From Protonemura montana (taxonomy: Eukaryota > Arthropoda > Insecta > Plecoptera > Nemouridae), in the NCBI GenBank assembly GCA_947568835.1, contig OX387610.1, positions 17,407,050 to 17,471,049 on the forward strand: a DNA stretch of 64,000 bases, written 5' to 3'. Below, piece by piece: positions 25,801 through 38,430 of this stretch (position 1 is the first letter of the stretch; every line of letters begins with the position of its first letter). Below the pieces are notes generated by a model that worked only from the letters and a program-made list of their open reading frames with translations, made no database searches and was not told the origin of the DNA. The translations under genes were made by a program, and so were the position numbers.

Positions 25801-26700
25801 CTGGCTAGCTACCCAGACTCTCCAGACACTCTGCCTCGCTAGCCAGGCGCTCCAGACACTCTGCCTCGCTAGCCAGACGCTCCAGACACTCTGCCTCGTT
25901 AGCCAGGCGCTTCAGAAGCTCTGCCTCGCTAGCCAGGCGCTCCAGACACTCTGCCATTCTAGCCAGACGCTCCAGACTATCTGCTACGCTAGCCAGAGGC
26001 TCCAGACACTCTGCCACGCTAAATAGACGCTCCAGACACTCTGCCTTGCTACCCAGAATCTCCAGACACTCTGCCTCGCTAGCCACGCGCTCCAGACACT
26101 CTGCCTCTCTACCCAGACGCTTTAGACTATCTGCCACGCTAGCCAGTGGCTCAAGACACTCTGCCACGCTAGCTAGACGCTCCAGGCACTCTGCCTCGCT
26201 ACTTAGACGCTCCAGAAACTCTGCCTCACTAGCCAGGCACTCCAGACACTCTGGCTCGCTACTTAGACGATCCAGACACTCTGCCTCCCTAGCCAGCCGC
26301 TCCAGACACTCTGCCATGCTAGCCAGAGATTTCAGACACTCTGCTACGCTAGCTAGACGCTCCAGACACTCTGCCACGCTAGCTAGACGCTCCAGACACT
26401 CTGCCTTGCTACTTAGACCCTCCAGACACTCTGCCCCGCTAGCCAGGCGCTCCAGACACTCTGCCTCGCTACCCAGACGCTCCAGACTATTTGCCACGCT
26501 AGCCAGTGGCTCCAGACTATCTGCCACGCTAGCCAGAGGCTGCAGACACTCTGCAATGCTAGCCAGACGCTCCAGACACTCTGCCACGCTAGCCAGAGGC
26601 TGAAGACACTCTGCAATGCTAGCCAGGCGCTCCAGACACTCTGCCTCGCTAGCCAGCCGCTCCAGACACTCTGCCATGCTAGCCAGACGCTTCAGACACT
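25801..26700. repeat. Higher-order unit 10, short 30-mer (900 bp)
   Basis: This is the counterpart of unit 3 at +17,130 bp and shares the CTGCCCCGCT variant (26,431). Its position directly after unit 9 mirrors the unit 2/unit 3 order. Confidence 0.9.
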
Positions 26701-29640
26701 CTGGCTAGCTACCCAGACTCTCCAGACACTCTGCCTCGCTAGCCAGGCGCTCCAGACATTCTGCCACGCTAGCCAGACGCTCCAGACACTCTGATTCGCT
26801 ACCCAGACGTTCAAGACACTTTGCCTCGCTCCCCAGACGCTCCAGACACTCTGCCTCGTTAGCCAGGCGCTTCAGAAGCTCTGCCTCGCTAGCCAGGCGC
26901 TCCAGACACTCTGCCATTCTAGCCAGACGCTCCAGACTATCTGCTACGCTAGCCAGAGGCTCCAGACACTCTGCCACGCTAAATAGACGCTCCAGACACT
27001 CTGCCTTGCTACCCAGAATCTCCAGACACTCTGCCTCGCTAGCCAGGCGCTCCAGACACTCTGCCTCGCTACCCAGACGCTCCAGACTATTTGCCACGCT
27101 AGCCAGTGGCTCCAGACACTCTGCCACGCTAGCTAGACGCTCCAAGCACTCTGCCTCGCTACTTAGACGCTCCAGAAACTCTGCCTCACTAGCCAGGCAC
27201 TCCAGACACTCTGGCTCGCTACCCAGACGATCCAGACACTCTGCCTCCCTAGCCAGAGATTTCAGACACTCTGCTACGCTAGCCAGACGCTCAAGACACT
27301 CTGCCACGCTAGCCAGAGGCTGAAGACACTCTGCAATGCTAGCCAGACGCTCCAGACACTCTGCCACGCTAGCTAGACGCTCCAGACACTCTGATTCGCT
27401 ACTTAGACGCTCCAGACACCTTGCCTCGCTACCCAGACGCTCCAGACACTCTGCCTCGCTACCTAGACGCTTCAGACTATCTGCCACGCTAATCAGTGGC
27501 TCCAGACACTCTGCCACGCTAGCTAGACGCTCCAGGCACTCTGTCTCGCTACTTAGACGCTCCAGACACTGTGCCTCGCTAGCCAGGCACTCCAGACACT
27601 CTGATTCGCTACCCAGTCGTTCCAGACACTTTGCCTCGCTACCCAGACGCTCCAGACTATCTGCAACGCTAGCCAGTGGCTCCAGCCACTCTGCCACGCT
27701 AGCTAGACGCTCCAGGCACTCTGCCTCGCTACTCAGACGCTCCAGACACTCTGCAATGCTAGCCAGACGCTCCAGACACTCTGCCACGCTAGCTAGACGC
27801 TCCAGACACTCTGATTCGCTACTTAGACGCTCCAGACACCTTGCCTCGCTACCCAGACACACCAGACACTCTGCCTCGCTAGCTAAACGCTCCAGACACT
27901 CTGCCTTGCTACCCAGACCCTCCAGACACTCTGTCTCGCTAGCCATGCGCTCAAGAATTTCTGCCTCGCTACCCAGACGCTCCAGACTATCTGCCACGCT
28001 AGCCAGTGGCTCCAGACTATCTGCCACGCTAGCCAGAGGCTCCAGACACTCTGCCACGCTTGTTAGACAATCCAGACTTTCTGCCTTGCTAGCCAGGCGC
28101 TCCAGACACTCTGCCTCGCTAGCCAGACGCTCCAGACACTCTGCCTCGTTAGCCAGGCACTTCAGAAGCTCTGCCTCGCTAGCCAGGCGCTCCAGACACT
28201 CTGCCATTCTAGCCAGACGCTCCAGACTATCTGCTACGCTAGCCAGAGGCTCCAGACACTCTGCCACGCTAAATAGACGCTCCAGACACTCTGCCTTGCT
28301 ACCCAGAATCTCCAGACACTTTGCCTCGCTACCCAGACGCTCCAGACTATCTGCAACGCTAGCCAGTGGCTCCAGCCACTCTGCCACGCTAGCTAGACGC
28401 TCCAGGCACTCTGCGTCGCTACTCAGACGCTCCAGACACTCTGCAATGCTAGCCAGACGCTCCAGACACTCTGCCACGCTAGCTAGACGCTCCAGACACT
28501 CTGATTCGCTACTTAGACGCTCCAGACACCTTGCCTCGCTACCCAGACACACCAGACACTCTGCCTCGCTAGCTAAACGCTCCAGACACTCTGCCTTGCT
28601 ACCCAGACCCTCCAGACACTCTGTCTCGCTAGCCATGCGCTCAAGAATTTCTGCCTCGCTACCCAGACGCTCCAGACTATCTGCCAGGCTAGCCAGTGGC
28701 TCCAGACTATCTGCCACGCTAGCCAGAGGCTCCAGACACTCTGCCACGCTTGTTAGACAATCCAGACTTTCTGCCTTGCTAGCCAGGCGCTCCAGACACT
28801 CTGCCTCGCTAGCCAGACGCTCCAGACACTCTGCCTCGTTAGCCAGGCGCTTCAGAAGCTCTGCCTCGCTAGCCAGGCGCTCCAGACACTCTGCCATTCT
28901 AGCCAGACGCTCCAGACTATCTGCTACGCTAGCCAGAGGCTCCAGACACTCTGCCACGCTAAATAGACGCTCCAGACACTCTGCCTTGCTACCCAGAATC
29001 TCCAGACACTCTGCCTCGCTAGCCAGGCGCTCCAGACACTCTGCCTCTCTACCCAGACGCTTTAGACTATCTGCCACGCTAGCCAGTGGCTCAAGACACT
29101 CTGCCACGCTAGCTAGACGCTCCAGGCACTCTGCCTCGCTACTTAGACGCTCCAGAAACTCTGCCTCACTAGCCAGGCACTCCAGACACTCTGGCTCGCT
29201 ACTTAGACGATCCAGACACTCTGCCTCCCTAGCCAGCCGCTCCAGACACTCTGCCATGCTAGCCAGAGATTTCAGACACTCTGCTACGCTAGCTAGACGC
29301 TCCAGACACTCTGCCACGCTAGCTAGACGCTCCAGACACTCTGCCTTGCTACTTAGACCCTCCAGACACTCTGCCTCGCTAGCCAGGCGCTCCAGACACT
29401 CTGCCTCGCTACCCAGACGCTCCAGACTATTTGCCACGCTAGCCAGTGGCTCCAGACTATCTGCCACGCTAGCCAGAGGCTGCAGACACTCTGCAATGCT
29501 AGCCAGACGCTCCAGACACTCTGCCACGCTAGCCAGAGGCTGAAGACACTCTGCAATGCTAGCCAGGCGCTCCAGACACTCTGCCTCGCTAGCCAGCCGC
29601 TCCAGACACTCTGCCATGCTAGCCAGACGCTTCAGACACT
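26701..29640. repeat. Higher-order unit 11, canonical 98-mer (2,940 bp)
   Basis: It carries sub-repeats at 27,661 and 28,351 and the CTGCGTCGCT marker at 28,411. Private changes include CCCAGTCGTT near 27,612 and CTGCCAGGCT at 28,681. It is the undeleted version of unit 4. Confidence 0.9.
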
Positions 29641-32600
29641 CTGGCTAGCTACCCAGACTCTCCAGACACTCTGCCTCGCTAGCCAGGCGCTCCAGACACT
29701 CTGCCTCGCTAGCCAGACGCTCCAGACACTCTGCCTCGTTAGCCAGGCGCTTCAGAAGCTCTGCCTCGCTAGCCAGGCGCTCCAGACACTCTGCCATTCT
29801 AGCCAGACGCTCCAGACTATCTGCTACGCTAGCCAGAGGCTCCAGACACTCTGCCACGCTAAATAGACGCTCCAGACACTCTGCCTTGCTACCCAGAATC
29901 TCCAGACACTCTGCCTCGCTAGCCAGGCGCTCCAGACACTCTGCCTCGCTACCCAGACGCTCCAGACTATTTGCCACGCTAGCCAGTGGCTCCAGACACT
30001 CTGCCACGCTAGCTAGACGCTCCAAGCACTCTGCCTCGCTACTTAGACGCTCCAGAAACTCTGCCTCACTAGCCAGGCACTCCAGACACTCTGGCTCGCT
30101 ACCCAGACGATCCAGACACTCTGCCTCCCTAGCCAGAGATTTCAGACACTCTGCTACGCTAGCCAGACGCTCAAGACACTCTGCCACGCTAGCCAGAGGC
30201 TGAAGACACTCTGCAATGCTAGCCAGACGCTCCAGACACTCTGCCACGCTAGCTAGACGCTCCAGACACTCTGATTCGCTACTTAGACGCTCCAGACACC
30301 TTGCCTCGCTACCCAGACGCTCCAGACACTCTGCCTCGCTACCTAGACGCTTCAGACTATCTGCCACGCTAATCAGTGGCTCCAGACACTCTGCCACGCT
30401 AGCTAGACGCTCCAGGCACTCTGTCTCGCTACTTAGACGCTCCAGACACTGTGCCTCGCTAGCCAGGCACTCCAGACACTCTGATTCGCTACCCAGACGT
30501 TCCAGACACTTTGCCTCGCTACCCAGACGCTCCAGACTATCTGCAACGCTAGCCAGTGGCTCCAGCCACTCTGCCACGCTAGCTAGACGCTCCAGGCACT
30601 CTGCCTCGCTACTCAGACGCTCCAGACACTCTGCAATGCTAGCCAGACGCTCCAGACACTCTGCCACGCTAGCTAGACGCTCCAGACACTCTGATTCGCT
30701 ACTTAGACGCTCCAGACACCTTGCCTCGCTACCCAGACACACCAGACACTCTGCCTCGCTAGCTAAACGCTCCAGACACTCTGCCTTGCTACCCAGACCC
30801 TCCAGACACTCTGTCTCGCTAGCCATGCGCTCAAGAATTTCTGCCTCGCTACCCAGACGCTCCAGACTATCTGCCACGCTAGCCAGTGGCTCCAGACTAT
30901 CTGCCACGCTAGCCAGAGGCTCCAGACACTCTGCCACGTTTGTTAGACAATCCAGACTTTCTGCCTTGCTAGCCAGGCGCTCCAGACACTCTGCCTCGCT
31001 AGCCAGACGCTCCAGACACTCTGCCTCGTTAGCCAGGCACTTCAGAAGCTCTGCCTCGCTAGCCAGGCGCTCCAGACACTCTGCCATTCTAGCCAGACGC
31101 TCCAGACTATCTGCTACGCTAGCCAGAGGCTCCAGACACTCTGCCACGCTAAATAGACGCTCCAGACACTCTGCCTTGCTACCCAGAATCTCCAGACACT
31201 TTGCCTCGCTACCCAGACGCTCCAGACTATCTGCAACGCTAGCCAGTGGCTCCAGCCACTCTGCCACGCTAGCTAGACGCTCCAGGCACTCTGCGTCGCT
31301 ACTCAGACGCTCCAGACACTCTGCAATGCTAGCCAGACGCTCCAGACACTCTGCCACGCTAGCTAGACGCTCCAGACACTCTGATTCGCTACTTAGACGC
31401 TCCAGACACCTTGCCTCGCTACCCAGACACACCAGACACTCTGCCTCGCTAGCTAAACGCTCCAGACACTCTGCCTTGCTACCCAGACCCTCCAGACACT
31501 CTGTCTCGCTAGCCATGCGCTCAAGAATTTCTGCCTCGCTACCCAGACGCTCCAGACTATCTGCCACGCTAGCCAGTGGCTCCAGACTATCTGCCACGCT
31601 AGCCAGAGGCTCCAGACACTCTGCCACGCTTGTTAGACAATCCAGACTTTCTGCCTTGCTAGCCAGGCGCTCCAGACACTCTGCCTCGCTAGCCAGACGC
31701 TCCAGACACTCTGCCTCGTTAGCCAGGCGCTTCAGAAGCTCTGCCTCGCTAGCCAGGCGCTCCAGACACTCTGCCATTCTAGCCAGACGCTCCAGACTAT
31801 CTGCTACGCTAGCCAGAGGCTCCAGACACTCTGCCACGCTAAATAGACGCTCCAGACACTCTGCCTTGCTACCCAGAATCTCCAGACACTCTGCCTCGCT
31901 AGCCAGGCGCTCCAGACACTCTGCCTCGCTACCCAGACGCTTTAGACTATCTGCCACGCTAGCCAGTGGCTCAAGACACTCTGCCACGCTAGCTAGACGC
32001 TCCAGGCACTCTGCCTCGCTACTTAGACGCTCCAGAAACTCTGCCTCACTAGCCAGGCACTCCAGACACTCTGGCTCGCTACTTAGACGATCCAGACACT
32101 CTGCCTCCCTAGCCAGCCGCTCCAGACACTCTGCCATGCTAGCCAGAGATTTCAGACACTCTGCTACGCTAGCTAGACGCTCCAGACACTCTGCCACGCT
32201 AGCTAGACGCTCCAGACACTCTGCCTTGCTACTTAGACCCTCCAGACACTCTGCCCCGCTAGCCAGGCGCTCCAGACACTCTGCCTCGCTACCCAGACGC
32301 TCCAGACTATTTGCCACGCTAGCCAGTGGCTCCAGACACTCTGCCACGCTAGCTAGACGCTCCAAGCACTCTGCCTCGCTACTTAGACGCTCCAGAAACT
32401 CTGCCTCACTAGCCAGGCACTCCAGACACTCTGGCTCGCTACCCAGACGATCCAGACACTCTGCCTCCCTAGCCAGAGATTTCAGACACTCTGCTACGCT
32501 AGCCAGACGCTCAAGACACTCTGCCACGCTAGCCAGAGGCTGAAGACACTCTGCAATGCTAGCCAGACGCTCCAGACACTCTGCCACGCTAGCTAGACGC

Positions 32601-35490
32601 TCCAGACACTCTGATTCGCTACTTAGACGCTCCAGACACCTTGCCTCGCTACCCAGACGCTCCAGACACTCTGCCTCGCTACCTAGACGCTTCAGACTAT
32701 CTGCCACGCTAATCAGTGGCTCCAGACACTCTGCCTCGCTAGCCAGGCGCTCCAGACACTCTGCCATTCTAGCCAGACGCTCCAGACTATCTGCTACGCT
32801 AGCCAGAGGCTCCAGACACTCTGCCACGCTAAATAGACGCTCCAGACACTCTGCCTTGCTACCCAGAATCTCCAGACACTCTGCCTCGCTAGCCAGGCGC
32901 TCCAGACACTCTGCCTCGCTACCCAGACGCTCCAGACTATTTGCCACGCTAGCCAGTGGCTCCAGACACTCTGCCACGCTAGCTAGACGCTCCAAGCACT
33001 CTGCCTCGCTACTTAGACGCTCCAGAAACTCTGCCTCACTAGCCAGGCACTCCAGACACTCTGGCTCGCTACCCAGACGATCCAGACACTCTGCCTCCCT
33101 AGCCAGAGATTTCAGACACTCTGCTACGCTAGCCAGACGCTCAAGACACTCTGCCACGCTAGCCAGAGGCTGAAGACACTCTGCAATGCTAGCCAGACGC
33201 TCCAGACACTCTGCCACGCTAGCTAGACGCTCCAGACACTCTGATTCGCTACTTAGACGCTCCAGACACCTTGCCTCGCTACCCAGACGCTCCAGACACT
33301 CTGCCTCGCTACCTAGACGCTTCAGACTATCTGCCACGCTAATCAGTGGCTCCAGACACTCTGCCACGCTAGCTAGACGCTCCAGGCACTCTGTCTCGCT
33401 ACTTAGACGCTCCAGACACTGTGCCTCGCTAGCCAGGCACTCCAGACACTCTGATTCGCTACCCAGACGTTCCAGACACTTTGCCTCGCTACCCAGACGC
33501 TCCAGACTATCTGCAACGCTAGCCAGTGGCTCCAGCCACTCTGCCACGCTAGCTAGACGCTCCAGGCACTCTGCCTCGCTACTCAGACGCTCCAGACACT
33601 CTGCAATGCTAGCCAGACGCTCCAGACACTCTGCCACGCTAGCTAGACGCTCCAGACACTCTGATTCGCTACTTAGACGCTCCAGACACCTTGCCTCGCT
33701 ACCCAGACACACCAGACACTCTGCCTCGCTAGCTAAACGCTCCAGACACTCTGCCTTGCTACCCAGACCCTCCAGACACTCTGTCTCGCTAGCCATGCGC
33801 TCAAGAATTTCTGCCTCGCTACCCAGACGCTCCAGACTATCTGCCACGCTAGCCAGTGGCTCCAGACTATCTGCCACGCTAGCCAGAGGCTCCAGACACT
33901 CTGCCACGTTTGTTAGACAATCCAGACTTTCTGCCTTGCTAGCCAGGCGCTCCAGACACTCTGCCTCGCTAGCCAGACGCTCCAGACACTCTGCCTCGTT
34001 AGCCAGGCACTTCAGAAGCTCTGCCTCGCTAGCCAGGCGCTCCAGACACTCTGCCATTCTAGCCAGACGCTCCAGACTATCTGCTACGCTAGCCAGAGGC
34101 TCCAGACACTCTGCCACGCTAAATAGACGCTCCAGACACTCTGCCTTGCTACCCAGAATCTCCAGACACTTTGCCTCGCTACCCAGACGCTCCAGACTAT
34201 CTGCAACGCTAGCCAGTGGCTCCAGCCACTCTGCCACGCTAGCTAGACGCTCCAGGCACTCTGCGTCGCTACTCAGACGCTCCAGACACTCTGCAATGCT
34301 AGCCAGACGCTCCAGACACTCTGCCACGCTAGCTAGACGCTCCAGACACTCTGATTCGCTACTTAGACGCTCCAGACACCTTGCCTCGCTACCCAGACAC
34401 ACCAGACACTCTGCCTCGCTAGCTAAACGCTCCAGACACTCTGCCTTGCTACCCAGACCCTCCAGACACTCTGTCTCGCTAGCCATGCGCTCAAGAATTT
34501 CTGCCTCGCTACCCAGACGCTCCAGACTATCTGCCACGCTAGCCAGTGGCTCCAGACTATCTGCCACGCTAGCCAGAGGCTCCAGACACTCTGCCACGCT
34601 TGTTAGACAATCCAGACTTTCTGCCTTGCTAGCCAGGCGCTCCAGACACTCTGCCTCGCTAGCCAGACGCTCCAGACACTCTGCCTCGTTAGCCAGGCGC
34701 TTCAGAAGCTCTGCCTCGCTAGCCAGGCGCTCCAGACACTCTGCCATTCTAGCCAGACGCTCCAGACTATCTGCTACGCTAGCCAGAGGCTCCAGACACT
34801 CTGCCACGCTAAATAGACGCTCCAGACACTCTGCCTTGCTACCCAGAATCTCCAGACACTCTGCCTCGCTAGCCAGGCGCTCCAGACACTCTGCCTCGCT
34901 ACCCAGACGCTTTAGACTATCTGCCACGCTAGCCAGTGGCTCAAGACACTCTGCCACGCTAGCTAGACGCTCCAGGCACTCTGCCTCGCTACTTAGACGC
35001 TCCAGAAACTCTGCCTCACTAGCCAGGCACTCCAGACACTCTGGCTCGCTACTTAGACGATCCAGACACTCTGCCTCCCTAGCCAGCCGCTCCAGACACT
35101 CTGCCATGCTAGCCAGAGATTTCAGACACTCTGCTACGCTAGCTAGACGCTCCAGACACTCTGCCACGCTAGCTAGACGCTCCAGACACTCTGCCTTGCT
35201 ACTTAGACCCTCCAGACACTCTGCCCCGCTAGCCAGGCGCTCCAGACACTCTGCCTCGCTACCCAGACGCTCCAGACTATTTGCCACGCTAGCCAGTGGC
35301 TCCAGACTATCTGCCACGCTAGCCAGAGGCTGCAGACACTCTGCAATGCTAGCCAGACGCTCCAGACACTCTGCCACGCTAGCCAGAGGCTGAAGACACT
35401 CTGCAATGCTAGCCAGGCGCTCCAGACACTCTGCCTCGCTAGCCAGCCGCTCCAGACACTCTGCCATTCTAGCCAGACTCTTCAGACACT
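29641..35490. repeat. Higher-order unit 12, fused 195-mer (5,850 bp)
   Basis: Two unit equivalents are fused without an intervening boundary monomer. The second half follows the first at +2,970 bp: CTGCCCCGCT at 32,251/35,221 and CGTTTGTTAG at about 30,938/33,908. Joints lie near 32,310, where late-unit sequence runs into early-unit sequence, and at 32,731, where it jumps back. Confidence 0.85.
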
Positions 35491-38430
35491 CTGGCTAGCT
35501 ACCCAGACTCTCCAGACACTCTGCCTCGCTAGCCAGGCGCTCCAGACATTCTGCCACGCTAGCCAGACGCTCCAGACACTCTGATTCGCTACCCAGACGT
35601 TCAAGACACTTTGCCTCGCTCCCCAGACGCTCCAGACACTCTGCCTCGTTAGCCAGGCGCTTCAGAAGCTCTGCCTCGCTAGCCAGGCGCTCCAGACACT
35701 CTGCCATTCTAGCCAGACGCTCCAGACTATCTGCTACGCTAGCCAGAGGCTCCAGACACTCTGCCACGCTAAATAGACGCTCCAGACACTCTGCCTTGCT
35801 ACCCAGAATCTCCAGACACTCTGCCTCGCTAGCCAGGCGCTCCAGACACTCTGCCTCGCTACCCAGACGCTCCAGACTATTTGCCACGCTAGCCAGTGGC
35901 TCCAGACACTCTGCCACGCTAGCTAGACGCTCCAAGCACTCTGCCTCGCTACTTAGACGCTCCAGAAACTCTGCCTCACTAGCCAGGCACTCCAGACACT
36001 CTGGCTCGCTACCCAGACGATCCAGACACTCTGCCTCCCTAGCCAGAGATTTCAGACACTCTGCTACGCTAGCCAGACGCTCCAGACACTCTGCCACGCT
36101 AGCCAGAGGCTGAAGACACTCTGCAATGCTAGCCAGACGCTCCAGACACTCTGCCACGCTAGCTAGACGCTCCAGACACTCTGATTCGCTACTTAGACGC
36201 TCCAGACACCTTGCCTCGCTACCCAGACGCTCCAGACACTCTGCCTCGCTACCTAGACGCTTCAGACTATCTGCCACGCTAATCAGTGGCTCCAGACACT
36301 CTGCCACGCTAGCTAGACGCTCCAGGCACTCTGTCTCGCTACTTAGACGCTCCAGACACTGTGCCTCGCTAGCCAGGCACTCCAGACACTCTGATTCGCT
36401 ACCCAGACGTTCCAGACACTTTGCCTCGCTACCCAGACGCTCCAGACTATCTGCAACGCTAGCCAGTGGCTCCAGCCACTCTGCCACGCTAGCTAGACGC
36501 TCCAGGCACTCTGCCTCGCTACTCAGACGCTCCAGACACTCTGCAATGCTAGCCAGACGCTCCAGACACTCTGCCACGCTAGCTAGACGCTCCAGACACT
36601 CTGATTCGCTACTTAGACGCTCCAGACACCTTGCCTCGCTACCCAGACACACCAGACACTCTGCCTCGCTAGCTAAACGCTCCAGACACTCTGCCTTGCT
36701 ACCCAGACCCTCCAGACACTCTGTCTCGCTAGCCATGCGCTCAAGAATTTCTGCCTCGCTACCCAGACGCTCCAGACTATCTGCCACGCTAGCCAGTGGC
36801 TCCAGACTATCTGCCACGCTAGCCAGAGGCTCCAGACACTCTGCCACGTTTGTTAGACAATCCAGACTTTCTGCCTTGCTAGCCAGGCGCTCCAGACACT
36901 CTGCCTCGCTAGCCAGACGCTCCAGACACTCTGCCTCGTTAGCCAGGCACTTCAGAAGCTCTGCCTCGCTAGCCAGGCGCTCCAGACACTCTGCCATTCT
37001 AGCCAGACGCTCCAGACTATCTGCTACGCTAGCCAGAGGCTCCAGACACTCTGCCACGCTAAATAGACGCTCCAGACACTCTGCCTTGCTACCCAGAATC
37101 TCCAGACACTTTGCCTCGCTACCCAGACGCTCCAGACTATCTGCAACGCTAGCCAGTGGCTCCAGCCACTCTGCCACGCTAGCTAGACGCTCCAGGCACT
37201 CTGCGTCGCTACTCAGACGCTCCAGACACTCTGCAATGCTAGCCAGACGCTCCAGACACTCTGCCACGCTAGCTAGACGCTCCAGACACTCTGATTCGCT
37301 ACTTAGACGCTCCAGACACCTTGCCTCGCTACCCAGACACACCAGACACTCTGCCTCGCTAGCTAAACGCTCCAGACACTCTGCCTTGCTACCCAGACCC
37401 TCCAGACACTCTGTCTCGCTAGCCATGCGCTCAAGAATTTCTGCCTCGCTACCCAGACGCTCCAGACTATCTGCCACGCTAGCCAGTGGCTCCAGACTAT
37501 CTGCCACGCTAGCCAGAGGCTCCAGACACTCTGCCACGCTTGTTAGACAATCCAGACTTTCTGCCTTGCTAGCCAGGCGCTCCAGACACTCTGCCTCGCT
37601 AGCCAGACGCTCCAGACACTCTGCCTCGTTAGCCAGGCGCTTCAGAAGCTCTGCCTCGCTAGCCAGGCGCTCCAGACACTCTGCCATTCTAGCCAGACGC
37701 TCCAGACTATCTGCTACGCTAGCCAGAGGCTCCAGACACTCTGCCACGCTAAATAGACGCTCCAGACACTCTGCCTTGCTACCCAGAATCTCCAGACACT
37801 CTGCCTCGCTAGCCAGGCGCTCCAGACACTCTGCCTCGCTACCCAGACGCTTTAGACTATCTGCCACGCTAGCCAGTGGCTCAAGACACTCTGCCACGCT
37901 AGCTAGACGCTCCAGGCACTCTGCCTCGCTACTTAGACGCTCCAGAAACTCTGCCTCACTAGCCAGGCACTCCAGACACTCTGGCTCGCTACTTAGACGA
38001 TCCAGACACTCTGCCTCCCTAGCCAGCCGCTCCAGACACTCTGCCATGCTAGCCAGAGATTTCAGACACTCTGCTACGCTAGCTAGACGCTCCAGACACT
38101 CTGCCACGCTAGCTAGACGCTCCAGACACTCTGCCTTGCTACTTAGACCCTCCAGACACTCTGCCCCGCTAGCCAGGCGCTCCAGACACTCTGCCTCGCT
38201 ACCCAGACGCTCCAGACTATTTGCCACGCTAGCCAGTGGCTCCAGACTATCTGCCACGCTAGCCAGAGGCTGCAGACACTCTGCAATGCTAGCCAGACGC
38301 TCCAGACACTCTGCCACGCTAGCCAGAGGCTGAAGACACTCTGCAATGCTAGCCAGGCGCTCCAGACACTCTGCCTCGCTAGCCAGCCGCTCCAGACACT
38401 CTGCCATTCTAGCCAGACTCTTCAGACACT
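35491..38430. repeat. Higher-order unit 13, canonical 98-mer (2,940 bp)
   Basis: It shares CGTTTGTTAG (about 36,848) with both halves of unit 12. The preceding CTGCCATTCT AGCCAGACTC monomer at 35,461 recurs at 38,401. Sub-repeats start at 36,451 and 37,141. Confidence 0.9.
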
